A stretch of DNA of 64,000 nucleotides from Bicyclus anynana (Eukaryota; Arthropoda; Insecta; Lepidoptera; Nymphalidae): NCBI RefSeq assembly GCF_947172395.1, contig NC_069098.1, forward strand, positions 4,147,001-4,211,000, read 5' to 3'. Every line of letters begins with the position of its first letter. The stretch's first letter is position 1. Below are positions 37,801 through 42,767 of the stretch, piece after piece. The notes beneath the pieces are model-generated. The model saw nothing but the letters and a program-made list of their open reading frames with translations. It made no database searches and had not been told where the DNA came from. A program made the position numbers and the translations under genes.

Positions 37801-40800
37801 TTAAAAATTTAAAATTTGATTACGTCATAATTATAAGGATGCTTTTAAGAGACACAGAATTAAGATCTGATTACAAAAGAATTATTATTTACTCCGAAAA
37901 TATTCATTTTAGAAAACATGTTATATGCAAATTTTTAATTTACTTTAAAAAATATAACCCCAGTAGTCACAAGTTCAGGACTTTGCTCGGAGTTTTTCTC
38001 TCTACCACGCGATGGACCCGGCACCTGCACGATGAATCCATGGAATGCTAAGATATTCGTCTCTCTCTATGGGAAATAATCCCCAGCATCCTGTATAAAG
38101 TAATTGCTGCATTTATGTATTGAATAAATAAGGGGCATTTGGTTGTCTGTTTTTTTAAATGGTTACTAAAGTTATGAAATTTATCTGTCCAGATGTTCGG
38201 TGGATATGACTATGGCGTAAGTTTTGTCGACTTTATTAGATTAGATCCCTTTTTGTTTCATTAATTATGTTTTTTTAATTGTTTACGCCATTACTGTTCT
38301 TTGTTAACTCCTTAATAGCATGTCTGTACCTACAATGATTCCTGATACATCGAAGTAACATTAGGTCTTTTTTTTAATAATTATAATGCTGCACTAAATG
38401 CTTTTTAAACATAGTTTGATTCTAAGAAAAGCACGTTAAAAGCAAAACTATCATTGTCTGGTATGGCAGTAAAAAAAGCAGGTTGTGTTATTTTTTTTTA
38501 ATTTTCGTCTTTATCTTTTTTTAATATTTAGGTATTTTTGTCATTAATTCTGTATTGTTAGGAATGTCTCTAAATATCGTAGCCTAATAGGCCGTACAGA
38601 CTACTTCAGTATTTTAGTCGAGTACGAACAATTTTAAGATTTACCGCCCAAAAATCGTTCGTACTCGACTAAAATACTAAAGTAGTGCGAACTAGGCATA
38701 AGGGTCATTGCACATGTCAACTCAGAGAGGCATTGTCACCTAGTCTCGAGGCGATGACACGTTTCGATTAGTGTTGTTGCAAAGATTACTGTATTATTCC
38801 AGTTGATATGGCGGTGACGATCTCTTTCTGGGCTGATATGTATACCCTTAGAAATGTAATTACAACATATAATTGAAGATTAATTCTAAGGTCATTCGTT
38901 TATTAAACTGTGCTTTATCTCTTTTCTACAGTTAATGCAGAAGATGAGTGAAATCTACAAGTACGCGCAACCTGGGTTAATGAATCCAGCGATGATGAAT
39001 CCAGTTCTAAATCCAGGTATGATTTCTTAAGTGATGTTTTATTTATTAAAGGCTGATGATTCAGACTAAATACCTATGGACTAGTATCTCAACCAAATTC
39101 ACCAACAAAATTGTTTGTTGTTTTTTGAGGGGAAATAGCGAAACTCACACATCGAAAATATTTCATTCAAACATGTCTACATGTAACGATGTTTTAGTCG
39201 AATAATATAACGATGTTTTAGTCATGTAATTTTTACATGACTAAAACATCGTTATATTATACATGACAAAAAAATCGTTAAATCTCAATACACAGAATAT
39301 TCGATTATTATTATTGATCGATGTTTAGGTGTTCGAATGAAGAATTGATTTATTTTTAGATATCGTTTTTATTACAAATTTGAAATAAATAAGTTTAGAA
39401 ATACTTACAAATGAAACGTAATCTTATGGGAAACTAAAAGTTTCCTAAAAGATGGAGTGGAGAATTTTAGAAAAATAGAAGTTTCCTAAACTGCACAAAA
39501 CAGAATTTTTAGGGAGCAGTTTATGTTCGTTGATTAGACAGATTATCTAATTGATCTTATACTTCAACAGAGGGGTAACATCAACGAGTCAGGTCCTGAT
39601 CTTAATCGTCCGAGGCTAATGATAATAACAGTAAGATATGAATGAAGGTTAAGGTAACTATGTTAGGAGTATCTCTGCGTGATCGAATCAGAAATGAGGA
39701 GATCCGTAGAAGAACCAAAGTCACTGACATAGCTCAACGAGTTGCGAAGCTGAAGTGGCAATGGGCGGGGCACATAGTTCGAAGAGCCGATGGACGTTGG
39801 GGTCCCAAAGTGCTGGAATGGTGACCCCGCACTAGTAAGCGCAGTGTTGGCCGACCCCCAACCAGGTGGACTGACGACATCAAGCGAGTCGCAGGGATTC
39901 GCTGAATGCAGGTGGCTCAGTATCGTGATGTTTGGAAGTCCCTACAAAAGGCCTATGTCCTGCAGCGGACGTCCATCGGCTGATATGATGATGATGATGA
40001 TGATGATGATGAATGAAGGTAAAAGGTGGTTATTTTGTGGGCGGCAGGCGGCGGGGGCGGCAACATGGCGCTGGGCGGCAGCAGCGGGCTGCAGTACGAG
40101 CCGCCGTGGCAGCGGCAGCAGCAGCAGCAGCACCAGATGCAGCTGCAGCGGCTCATGCAGCAGCAAAATGTGAGCGCACCATCATACTACTGCAATATAA
40201 ACATGTCTATCTGCTTGCCTCAGGCCTATACACTAACTTTGAGCACCTTTAGCTGATGTAATGTAAGTACTAGCAGAACCTCGCGGTTTCACCCGCGTAA
40301 ATTGCGTTCCCGTTGATAGCACCCCAAGATAGTGTAGCTTCAACTCGGTAGTTTCAGAGCCTATTCAATACAAATCTTATACTATCTTATATCTATACAA
40401 TCAAATCTTTCCTCTTTATAATATTTGTATGGATAATACGAAAAGAGGCCGACCATTCTAGGTCAAGCACATTATGAAAAATCTTTACAGCATACATAAG
40501 TATGCTGTAAACTTTTCAATTAACTTAGACAAATAAAGCAACATTACTGGTGCAACTTACGATGTTTAGTTAGTTATGTAAATTGTTAATGTATTTGTAT
40601 AACGAACTGACAGCTATCAGACTCACATTCATTATATAATAAATATATTAGCGTAGCCATGATCGTATAGAGATGCAAATGAACATTTTTATAACCAAAG
40701 ATGGGTGCCAAGTACTACTCAGGCGGGCTGGGCAGCCGGGACCCCGTGGCGATGGCGCTGCAGCAACAGCGCGCGCGCGAGATGATGCTCGGCGAGCGCG

Positions 40801-40892
40801 GGCGACCGCGCGGCCGGCCGCCGGGCAGCACCGCGCCGCGCCCGCGCGCCCCGCCCGCCACCGGCGACGTCGTCAACCTCGACTCCGACTGA
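16625..40892 (+). CDS. XNP: ATRX/XNP-like SNF2 chromatin remodeler, copy A (26 exons)
   Basis: Exons: 16625-16818, 17464-17579, 17903-17937, 18172-18372, 18898-19003, 19394-19486, 19739-19879, 19985-20101, 21342-21508, 22480-22643, 23787-23924, 24000-24175, 25056-25177, 25868-25991, 26192-26260, 26545-26680, 27124-27301, 28624-28736, 29518-29626, 34750-35134, 35273-35426, 36514-36647, 38193-38216, 38932-39016, 40048-40169, 40701-40892. All junctions are GT-AG and keep frame; from the in-frame ATG at 16722 they give 1165 aa. Helicase motifs are intact: Walker A GLGKT, DEGH box, TGTPLQNN, STRAGGLGINLV and QSIFRVYRFGQ. ATRX proteins remodel nucleosomes in heterochromatin using ATP. Compared with copy B (53968 onward) the long acidic N-terminal exon is missing, so copy A looks 5'-truncated. 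The start is uncertain because an upstream exon may exist. Confidence 0.88.
16852..16945 (+). repeat. Decayed copy of exon 1 tail
   Basis: AAAGCTGAGGACAGTTTCAA through AATGGGGAAGG and GCACGTTTTGTGTGG repeat the end of exon 1 and its flanking intron (16755-16845), at an offset of about 105 nt. The donor GT is lost here. A further scrap (AACCTCTTTAGAAGCCAGTG to GGGGAAGGTAGG) lies at 17385-17422 with a donor-like GGTAGG. Confidence 0.65.
17019..17327 (+). mobile_element. tRNA-derived SINE, copy 2
   Basis: Starts GCCTCCGTGGCGCAGTGGTA and ends at an AATAAAAAAAG tail. It lies in intron 1 of ATRX-A and is more degraded than the copy at 945; the B-box region is partly deleted. Confidence 0.75.
17464..17579 (+). 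CDS. ATRX-A exon 2
   Basis: Encodes EVELPAVPDLNGDDGYDHIG followed by a serine-rich acidic stretch. It parallels copy B at 61377-61498 (ETELPAVSASVLNGDG). Donor CAG|GTATTC, phase 0 out. Confidence 0.8.
17903..17937 (+). CDS. ATRX-A exon 3 (35 nt)
   Basis: DVKDDAYSDEE, acceptor TTTTTTTTTCAG, donor AC|GTAAGT. The copy B partner 61965-61999 has the same length and reads EVKEEDDSDEE. Confidence 0.75.
18172..18372 (+). CDS. ATRX-A exon 4
   Basis: Encodes VKSRRRKGHATISSDSEAGG, then KKAANVKFSDFDDSENESSE and a basic KRTKRKKKN segment. It is a phospho-acceptor/basic low-complexity linker typical of ATRX N-terminal regions. The copy B partner is 62454-62648. Confidence 0.85.
18454..18575 (+). repeat. 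Duplicated tail of exon 4 with its donor
   Basis: From GAGAGCTCTGAAATCGGCAA the last ~86 nt of exon 4 plus ~35 nt of intron are repeated at an offset of 167 nt (source 18287-18408). The copy stays open (ESSEIGKRTKRRKNISDSDA...) and has its own donor GAAGG|GTGAGT. Use of this donor would need the intervening intron piece or a new acceptor. Confidence 0.8.
18898..19003 (+). CDS. ATRX-A exon 5
   Basis: KKKRRRIKNIDDSEGSGSET then ENEGRNKHGRKNIRK. Phase 2 in, 0 out. Nearly identical in protein to copy B 63772-63877. Confidence 0.88.
19034..19270 (+). repeat. Dispersed repeat with internal 31-bp triplication
   Basis: An ACTAGTAGACGCCCGTG head is followed by three copies of a ~31-nt unit built on CACAAATCCCGCGGGAACC (19065-19150), then the AACAGACAGACAGATAAAC tail. 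It lies in intron 5 of ATRX-A. Confidence 0.55.
19394..19486 (+). CDS. ATRX-A exon 6
   Basis: VMSKNQLEEATKKAARQEKE and RIARIAERQKL: a charged helix, probably coiled coil, just before the helicase. Phase 0-0. Confidence 0.85.
19739..19879 (+). CDS. ATRX-A exon 7
   Basis: LVKKLKPHQ at the end is the conserved entry (Q motif) to the SNF2 ATPase. The upstream part (VVLDKVILDFDPDTKEPLIE) is the ATRX pre-helicase segment. Confidence 0.9.
19985..20101 (+). CDS. ATRX-A exon 8, Walker A
   Basis: ANGIKFMWDACFESVKRIKK then GSGCILAHCMGLGKTLQ. The HCMGLGKT sequence is the ATP-binding P-loop, exactly as in ATRX. Donor TACAG|GTATGT; this donor region was copied by a LINE target duplication (see 20109-20242). 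Confidence 0.93.
20109..20242 (-). mobile_element. 5'-truncated LINE 3' end with 17-bp target duplication
   Basis: The 134-nt insert matches the 3' terminus of the LINE at 59264-60010 (shared GGCCGTTGT.CGT.GGTCC and GAGCT.GCTCCAGAAGCTTA) in the same minus orientation, with a CT-rich (GAA)n-type tail. It is bounded by GACCTTACAGGTATGTT at 20092-20108 and 20243-20259. That 17-nt target contains the last bases of exon 8 and its donor, so a second consensus donor now lies 151 nt downstream. Confidence 0.85.
21342..21508 (+). CDS. ATRX-A exon 9
   Basis: VVSLTHTLLIHSDLTRVNRV then LVVCPLSTVLNWVNEFKIWL: SNF2 motifs Ia and nearby. Phase 0 in, 2 out. Confidence 0.92.
22480..22643 (+). CDS. ATRX-A exon 10
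   Basis: YKQNSERAWQLQQWFSNGGV, then VLGYEMFRNLSADNVKKFKK and FQESLVDPG, the segment before the DEGH box. Its last 91 nt plus 40 nt of intron form the first unit of the 131-bp array that follows. Confidence 0.92.
22553..23098 (+). repeat. 131-bp tandem array of exon 10 tail with splice sites (4.2 copies)
   Basis: Units start at 22553, 22684, 22815 and 22946 (the last one nucleotide shorter), with a partial fifth from 23076. Each extra unit begins after a GCTAG acceptor-like site and ends in CCAG|GTACAG. Units 2 and 3 define 93-nt segments (22682-22774 and 22813-22905) that start and end in phase 1 and stay open (GYEMFRSLSADNVKKFK...). Unit 4 (22944-23035) has lost one base and is out of frame. 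Most differences between units fall at third codon positions. Confidence 0.92.
23340..23725. repeat. Dispersed repeat ending in GAGGGCGTCCGCTAGT
   Basis: Contains a TGTCTGTCTGTCTGTCCGTC microsatellite near 23365 and the reverse head GACGAAGCTGAGGGCGTCCG near its right end. A decayed retroelement fragment in intron 10. Confidence 0.5.
23787..23924 (+). CDS. ATRX-A exon 11, DEGH box
   Basis: PDLVVCDEGHLLKNEKTSLS and RRIVLTGTPLQNNLKE: Walker B (DEGH, the ATRX variant of DEAH) and motif III. GC-rich third positions contrast with the AT-rich flanks. Confidence 0.95.
24000..24175 (+). CDS. ATRX-A exon 12
   Basis: YCMVQFVKPNLLGKYNEYLN, RFVNPITNGQYTDSTEHDIR and KRRSHVLHKMLDGSVQ: the inter-lobe SNF2 region conserved in ATRX. 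Confidence 0.93.
24384..24797. mobile_element. MITE with 'AGGCAAGTAGCCTATT' ends, copy 2
   Basis: Same body and ends as 11441-11868. It contains an extra inverted stretch around the CCGCAAACGCCAATCA and GATTGGCGTTTGCGG pair. Intron 12 of ATRX-A. Confidence 0.65.
25056..25177 (+). CDS. ATRX-A exon 13
   Basis: RRDYGVLAPFLPPKLEFVLF then EVQIKLYQHYLDNYS. Phase 0 in, 2 out. Confidence 0.92.
25250..25465. mobile_element. MITE with 'AATAGGGTAGTTGACTC' end
   Basis: Left AATAGGGTAGTTGACTCG and right AAAAGTGTAACTAGCCTATT are imperfect inverted ends. Same family as 35905-36475. Confidence 0.5.
25868..25991 (+). CDS. ATRX-A exon 14
   Basis: PLAGKSSGFLFPDFQSLQRI then HPLVLKYNSERYEIMQQKK: the end of helicase lobe 1 linker, with the conserved IWTHP motif. 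Confidence 0.92.
26192..26260 (+). CDS. ATRX-A exon 15
   Basis: REREEEDSEGSLADFIDDDS: an acidic linker between helicase lobes. Phase 0-0. Confidence 0.85.
26338..26513 (+). repeat. Dispersed 'ACTAGCGGACGCCCGCG' repeat
   Basis: Starts ACTAGCGGACGCCCGCGACT and ends ATATAATATTAGTGTGATT. A good copy of the family, in intron 15. Confidence 0.6.
26545..26680 (+). CDS. ATRX-A exon 16
   Basis: ESSTEESSDSLSDMSDDSRK followed by a lysine-rich KKSKKKKASKKNKN stretch. Low-complexity inter-lobe insertion. Donor CCCCG|GTAACA. Confidence 0.88.
27124..27301 (+). CDS. ATRX-A exon 17
   Basis: EWWMSLVSEDELDDLRHSHK then LVLLFDILRQCEAIGDKL: start of helicase lobe 2 (HELICc). Confidence 0.92.
28130..28325 (+). 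mobile_element. LINE 3' end with TTTC-repeat tail
   Basis: CTGAGCTGTACACCCTTTCT and AATAAATTTATTTTC followed by (TTTC)n look like the 3' terminus of a non-LTR retrotransposon in sense orientation in intron 17. No coding part remains. Confidence 0.45.
28624..28736 (+). CDS. ATRX-A exon 18
   Basis: LVFSQSLYSLDLIEHFLGKV then EKLNRHVG: lobe 2 motif IV. Phase 2 in, 1 out. Confidence 0.92.
29518..29626 (+). CDS. ATRX-A exon 19
   Basis: SWSPGVDYFRLDGSTSCENR then WCKNFNREDNPRA. Acceptor TTTCCATTAG|GTT, donor GCTAG|GTTTGT. It joins in phase 2 to exon 20 across the 5.1-kb intron that houses the nested transposons. Confidence 0.92.
29855..30248 (+). pseudogene. Mariner transposase, N-terminal fragment
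   Basis: Helix-turn-helix part of a mariner transposase (YKWCHEFKNSRTSVHDDQRS, then RRLTLDELSAMFPQISRSLI). The frame is open from the ATG at 29941, but upstream codons of the usual N-terminus lie in the same frame without an ATG. It is cut at 30249 by the Penelope-like element. Confidence 0.85.
30373..31329 (-). pseudogene. Inverted C-terminal half of the Penelope-like ORF
   Basis: The minus strand encodes a 318-aa reading frame identical to the C-terminal 318 residues of the 834-aa protein, including the GIY-YIG domain but not the RT catalytic motifs. It is part of the inverted head of the element rather than a separate gene. Confidence 0.9.
31668..34172 (+). CDS. Penelope-like element RT/GIY-YIG endonuclease polyprotein
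   Basis: 834 aa, uninterrupted. Reverse transcriptase motifs: FDVESLFTNVP at 402-412, GVAMGSPVAP at 458-467, catalytic YVDD at 495-498. A C-terminal GIY-YIG endonuclease has GVY at 686-688 and YIG at 697-699, preceded by a Cys-containing segment (YQCPGVYKIDCSCG). The tail is strongly basic (KREVVEKRKRTRKRVDRF). This order, RT then GIY-YIG, defines endonuclease-bearing Penelope-like elements; the protein copies RNA onto cleaved target DNA. All key residues I can check are present, so the ORF may be active. Confidence 0.95.
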   Translation: MNNHEISLKSLVYNRYGPEYVNKLRHLERARRKCVVVRAAIVFLTKCRDLNVIPTCVKITPRKDIFNSDRILRTASEKLLRQLIRSNRYVLDKVQCQLLRLHLECSAVFDRDVFDVIDRVTYLQAQRTAELCELKHEHKLKGLLQKHKPTINISDFESEQNLNVVNLSNQVLSSAALNALDKGLNFAISPSRIPYEKIIGGIEEVISRNKVPQRDAEILRQDVAVMLRKSKPPRQNISSQERAAILTLRHDNDVLVLKADKGNATVLLNVSDYEKKIDDLLKDTTTYKKVNYNPTARVTRKTTKLIRDYRNVIGDDVSNNLLRPRNIQPPKLYGLPKIHKCDVPLRPIVSQIDSPTYELAKHVSSVLQPLVGHTSSYVKDSRHFVRLLQDTNIEGHECMISFDVESLFTNVPIHDFMEVLKIKLQENNIPEEYVTLTGHCLESSFFLYKGEYYLQIDGVAMGSPVAPVVANLWMEYFEELATSSIPIQVRFWKRYVDDVFAVMQGGEKEVQQYLALLNGIHRKMTFTYEMEKDRSLPFLDVLVKVRLDGSFSHTVYRKQTHTDRYLHGSSHHHPRHLASVATTLFNRAQDLCDDVHIQAELEHISKVLRRNGHKPLVLKNSSHQRRERPLEVERRMAYLPFVKGVTDKIGSFLRKKYNIKTVFTPLQKIAHMMRSPKDRLPYQCPGVYKIDCSCGSSYIGQTKRPIATRVTEHIRAIKNNDPQKSAIADHILQPGTKHWIEIHNPHIISTDRHYIPRVVREAIEIRKYKNFNREDGFKLASEWNPVVELCKPRGRRDTHNNKSDVVSVVCLNSQKREVVEKRKRTRKRVDRFCP
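34351..34671 (+). pseudogene. Mariner transposase, C-terminal remnant and right TIR
   Basis: ATTACTGGAGACGAAACTTG encodes the ITGDETW catalytic motif. After the palindrome at 34421-34477, codons for AKELAGYFFEADIKKLIPRL appear in another frame, followed by stops and the right TIR. Confidence 0.85.
34421..34477. repeat. Perfect 57-nt palindrome (27-nt arms, 3-nt loop) in mariner
   Basis: TTAAAACCTTGTTCCCACTC and onward mirrored exactly around CCT. It lies in the mariner remnant just after the ITGDETWV motif, near the internal deletion. Confidence 0.92.
34750..35134 (+). CDS. ATRX-A exon 20, helicase motifs V and VI
   Basis: LFLISTRAGGLGINLVAANR, FDVSWNPSHDVQSIFRVYRF and GQKKPCYIYRFLAMGTMEEK, then VTKQAISKRVIDEQQIDRHY. 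It is the largest and most GC-rich exon and carries the arginine finger region QSIFRVYRFGQ. Donor GCAG|GTGAGT is followed by a ladder of three more near-perfect GTGAG repeats. Confidence 0.96.
35132..35163 (+). repeat. Ladder of four tandem 5' splice-site-like heptamers
   Basis: CAGGTGAGTGGTGAGTGGTG and onward: GGTGAGT repeated at 7-nt steps (three GGTGAGT and one GGTGAGC). The first GT is the in-frame donor of exon 20; the others would add 7, 14 or 21 nt, of which 21 nt keeps frame but adds in-frame TGA codons. Confidence 0.8.
35219..35272 (+). other. Alternative in-frame extension of exon 21
   Basis: The acceptor block GCGCTAC.CTCCACACTGTA to TTCTGTCGCAG occurs twice, at 35184-35218 and 35237-35272. 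Using the first adds 18 residues (MCKPAQALRSTLYHVLSQ) with no stop. The downstream acceptor is probably ancestral because it starts directly at the conserved IYKYHEHDSLL. Confidence 0.65.
35273..35426 (+). CDS. ATRX-A exon 21
   Basis: IYKYHEHDSLLENKEEETLT then EEERKAAWEDFENEK, the conserved post-helicase YHEHDSLL segment of ATRX. An upstream in-frame acceptor at 35218/35219 would extend it by 54 nt. Donor CATGA|GTATGT, phase 1. Confidence 0.92.
35905..36475. mobile_element. MITE with 'AATAGGCTAGTTGACAC' ends
   Basis: Left AATAGGCTAGTTGACACTTT and right GAGTCAACTACCCTATT are inverted ends. The interior contains a second repeat ending ATAATATTAGTATAGATTA near 36456. A truncated relative begins at 36660. 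Confidence 0.55.
36514..36647 (+). CDS. ATRX-A exon 22
   Basis: PGLLAQQQQLAYAALAAMLR then KDMPNINDDQIRSMLPLIYQ. Phase 1 in, 0 out; acceptor CCATAG. A Gln/Ala/Met-rich C-terminal region. Confidence 0.85.
36966..37300 (+). pseudogene. RTE-like LINE endonuclease fragment
   Basis: An open stretch encodes IFRITKRYSLKIIHVYAPTS, then YNIVMGDFNAKLG, the AP-endonuclease motifs (VYAPT, GDFNAKLG) of RTE-type non-LTR retrotransposons. It is cut at both ends and lies in intron 22. Confidence 0.85.
37619..38098. mobile_element. TIR element (~480 bp)
   Basis: Left TTATACAGGGTACTGGGGAG.ATTTTCCAT and right ATGGGAAATAATCCCCAGCA.CCTGTATAA are inverted. AT-rich interior with no transposase. Near its right end it contains a GATGGACCCGGCACCTGCAC motif that recurs elsewhere in the window. 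Confidence 0.65.
38193..38216 (+). CDS. ATRX-A microexon 23 (24 nt)
   Basis: TGTCCAG|ATGTTCGGTGGATATGAC and TATGGC|GTAAGT: encodes MFGGYDYG, phase 0-0, so it can be included or skipped without frame change. Support is from strong splice sites and codon phase only. Confidence 0.5.
38588..38700. mobile_element. Fold-back MITE with 28-nt arms
   Basis: CTACTTCAGTATTTTAGTCG and onward pairs with its reverse complement ending CTAAAGTAGTGCGAACTAGG; the loop is about 27 nt. In intron 23. Confidence 0.65.
38932..39016 (+). CDS. ATRX-A exon 24
   Basis: LMQKMSEIYKYAQPGLMNPA then MMNPVLNPG, Met/Pro/Asn-rich. Acceptor TTTTCTACAG, donor CCAG|GTATGA, phase 0 in, 1 out. Confidence 0.85.
39202..39260. repeat. 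Perfect 59-nt palindrome (28-nt arms, 3-nt loop)
   Basis: AATAACGATGTTTTAGTC-type arms: ATAATATAACGATGTTTTAG reads outward and is mirrored exactly to 39260 around a TTT loop. A direct partial copy of one arm (GTAACGATGTTTTAGTCG) lies just upstream at 39183-39200. Confidence 0.9.
39595..39990 (+). mobile_element. RTE-like LINE 3' end with ATG-repeat tail
   Basis: Encodes the usual RTE C-terminus in pieces (RIRNEEIRRRTKVTDIAQRV, then LKWQWAGHIVRRADGRWGPK) followed by a frameshifted RSVGRPPTRWTDDIK-type segment and a (GAT)n tail at 39985. A related shorter copy lies at 62160-62380. Confidence 0.85.
40048..40169 (+). CDS. ATRX-A exon 25, Gly/Gln-rich
   Basis: GGGGNMALGGSSGLQYEPPW then polyglutamine (QRQQQQQHQMQLQRLMQQQN). 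Acceptor GGGCGGCAG, donor AAT|GTGAGC. Phase 1 in, 0 out, consistent with exon 24. Confidence 0.8.
40270..40435 (+). repeat. Dispersed 'ACTAGCAG...CGCGGTTTCACCCGCG' repeat
   Basis: Head CTAGCAGAACCTCGCGGTTT, tail TATAATATTTGTATGGATA. Same family style as 58447-58625; intron 25. Confidence 0.55.
40701..40892 (+). CDS. ATRX-A terminal coding exon 26
   Basis: MGAKYYSGGLGSRDPVAMAL then QQQRAREMMLGERGRPRGRP and a proline/arginine tail ending GDVVNLDSD and TGA. Phase 0 fits exon 25. The acceptor (TAACCAAAG) is weak, so the exact 5' edge is uncertain. The GDVVNLDSD end (hydrophobic VVNL flanked by Asp) resembles a SUMO-interacting motif; that is an inference. Confidence 0.75.
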   Translation: MGAKYYSGGLGSRDPVAMALQQQRAREMMLGERGRPRGRPPGSTAPRPRAPPATGDVVNLDSD

Positions 40893-41523
40893 GGGCCACG
40901 GGTGAGTGTCAGTGTGCGCACGATCCCCCGCCCGCCTCGCCCCCACAGCACCGCGCCGCGCCCGCGCGCCCCGCCCGCCACCGGCGACGTCGTCAACCTC
41001 GACTCCGACTGAGGGCCACGGGTGAGTGTCAGTGTGCGCACGATCCCCCGCCCGCCTCGCCCCCACAGCACCGCGCCGCGCCCGCGCGCCCCGCCCGCCA
41101 CCGGCGACGTCGTCAACCTCGACTCCGACTGAGGGCCACGGGTGAGTGTCAGTGTGCGCACGATCCCCCGCCCGCCTCGCCCCACAGCACCGCGCCGCGC
41201 CCGCGCGCCCCGCCCGCCACCGGCGACGTCGTCAACCTCGACTCCGACTGAGGGCCACGGGTGAGTGTCAGTGTGCGCACGATCCCCGGCCCGCCTCGCC
41301 CCCACAGCATCGCGCCGCGCCCGCGCGCCCCGCCCGCTACCGGCGACGTCGTCAACCTCGACTCCGACTGAGGGCCACGGGTGAGTGTCAGTGTGCGCAC
41401 GATCCCCGGCCCGCCTCGCCCCCACAGCATCGCGCCGCGCCCGCGCGCCCCGCCCGCCACCGGCGACGTCGTCAACCTCGACTCCGACTGAGGGCCACGG
41501 GTGAGTGTCAGTGTGCGCACGAT
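40826..41523 (+). repeat. 120-bp tandem array of terminal exon, stop codon and splice sites (6 units)
   Basis: Units start at 40826, 40946, 41066, 41185, 41305 and 41425 (periods 120, 120, 119, 120, 120; the last is incomplete at 99 nt). Each contains CAG|CACCGCGCCG, the last 21 codons (APRPRAPPATGDVVNLDSD), TGA, and CACGG|GTGAGT; between units a GC-rich spacer ends CCTCGCCCCCACAG, a good acceptor. Units differ by only a few bases. Long overlapping ORFs on both strands here are by-products of the repeat. Confidence 0.95.
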
Positions 41524-42140
41524 ATTTAATTTTCTAGCTAGTTTTCTAGCTATTTTTATCTGATTTTCTCTTTGCCAGATGGACCCGGTACGCACCGTCA
41601 ATATATGGAATGTTGTTAGTTTTAGACCTGCACTTTAAAGTTCAAGACCTCACTTTAAATGTAAACACACATTACATCATTTATTTAAGACTAACGGGCG
41701 CCCGTGACTTCGTCCGCCCTTAGACCTCTTTAATCCAGCCCTTACAGTAATATCGCTATAAAAATGGAGTAACTTCTCCCGTTTCCCCAACTTTTCCCTT
41801 CACTGCTCTGCTCCTATTGATCGTAACGTGATGTAACGAAAAGTATACTATAACCTGCCCAGGAGTATGACGAATATTTACCAAGTGTCTTTAATATCCG
41901 TCTAGTAGTTTTTTTTTCTATAACGAACATACAGACAGACAGGCAAAAATTTTACTAATTGCATTTTTGGCAATAGCATCGATCACTAATCACCACAATG
42001 TTAGTTATTTTGGAAATATAAATTTCATGTACATTGTTGACCTCTCTACAAATTTAATATAAGTATAGATTTACCCATATGTAAAATATTTCTTTTACAG
42101 ATGTGTGTAATAAACAAATGTGTACAGTGAAATATTCGGT
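41524..42140 (+). other. Probable ATRX-A 3' UTR region with a dispersed repeat
   Basis: After the array, TTTGCCAG|ATGGACCCGG at 41578 and TTTTACAG|ATGTGTGTAA at about 42102 are possible 3' UTR acceptors, the latter followed at once by AATAAA (42108-42113). A CTAACGGGCGCCCGTGACTT repeat fills 41685-42067. Confidence 0.4.
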
Positions 42141-42767
42141 GCTACATTTTGAGCGAGGCGCGCTTGACTCGGGTGGCGTCGAGTTGGCAGGACCGATCTT
42201 ATTATACCACTCTAGGGTTAAACATATATTTAATCAGTTTACGAACTATGTTGAGTGTCGCATACAGAGATAGCAACTGCGACAATGCCCTGCTTGTGTG
42301 AGACGCCATTATTCTTACTATATATTTTTTTAATTTAGAATAATATTGTCTTAGCGCCGCTTTGATAATAGTCTAAGATACGGCATAAGAAATATATACC
42401 ATCATCTGTATTTTATTGGGATAAGAAACAAATTATAGAAAATATTCACATTGACAAATAGGTTGCCTTGTTTAATTGCGGCCAAACACATTTTTCATAC
42501 GAAATCTAGGAAACCATGAAGTAGATCAAAATCAACTTAATATAGTAAAATAAAGCATAAAATAAGCGTTCATAATATTTAACGATATATTAAACGACTA
42601 AATAACTGATGAGGGCGTTTGTATAACATGAATTAACTGTTTATGTTTTCAATTCTGTTGGGTATATTTTTAACTAGTGTACGATTTTTATTAATTAAGC
42701 AAATATCCCGGGAAGTAGATTAACTAAATTTAATAAAATATTTATGGGCGCAATTTCACGAGGCAAC

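Noticed and set aside
40715..41601. Long overlapping ORFs (115-236 codons) on both strands of the 40.8-41.5 kb array
   Set aside because: They arise because the GC-rich 120-nt unit is a multiple of 3 and lacks stops in some frames. The protein would be a simple repeat of the antisense unit; only the sense frame to the first TGA joins to ATRX exons.
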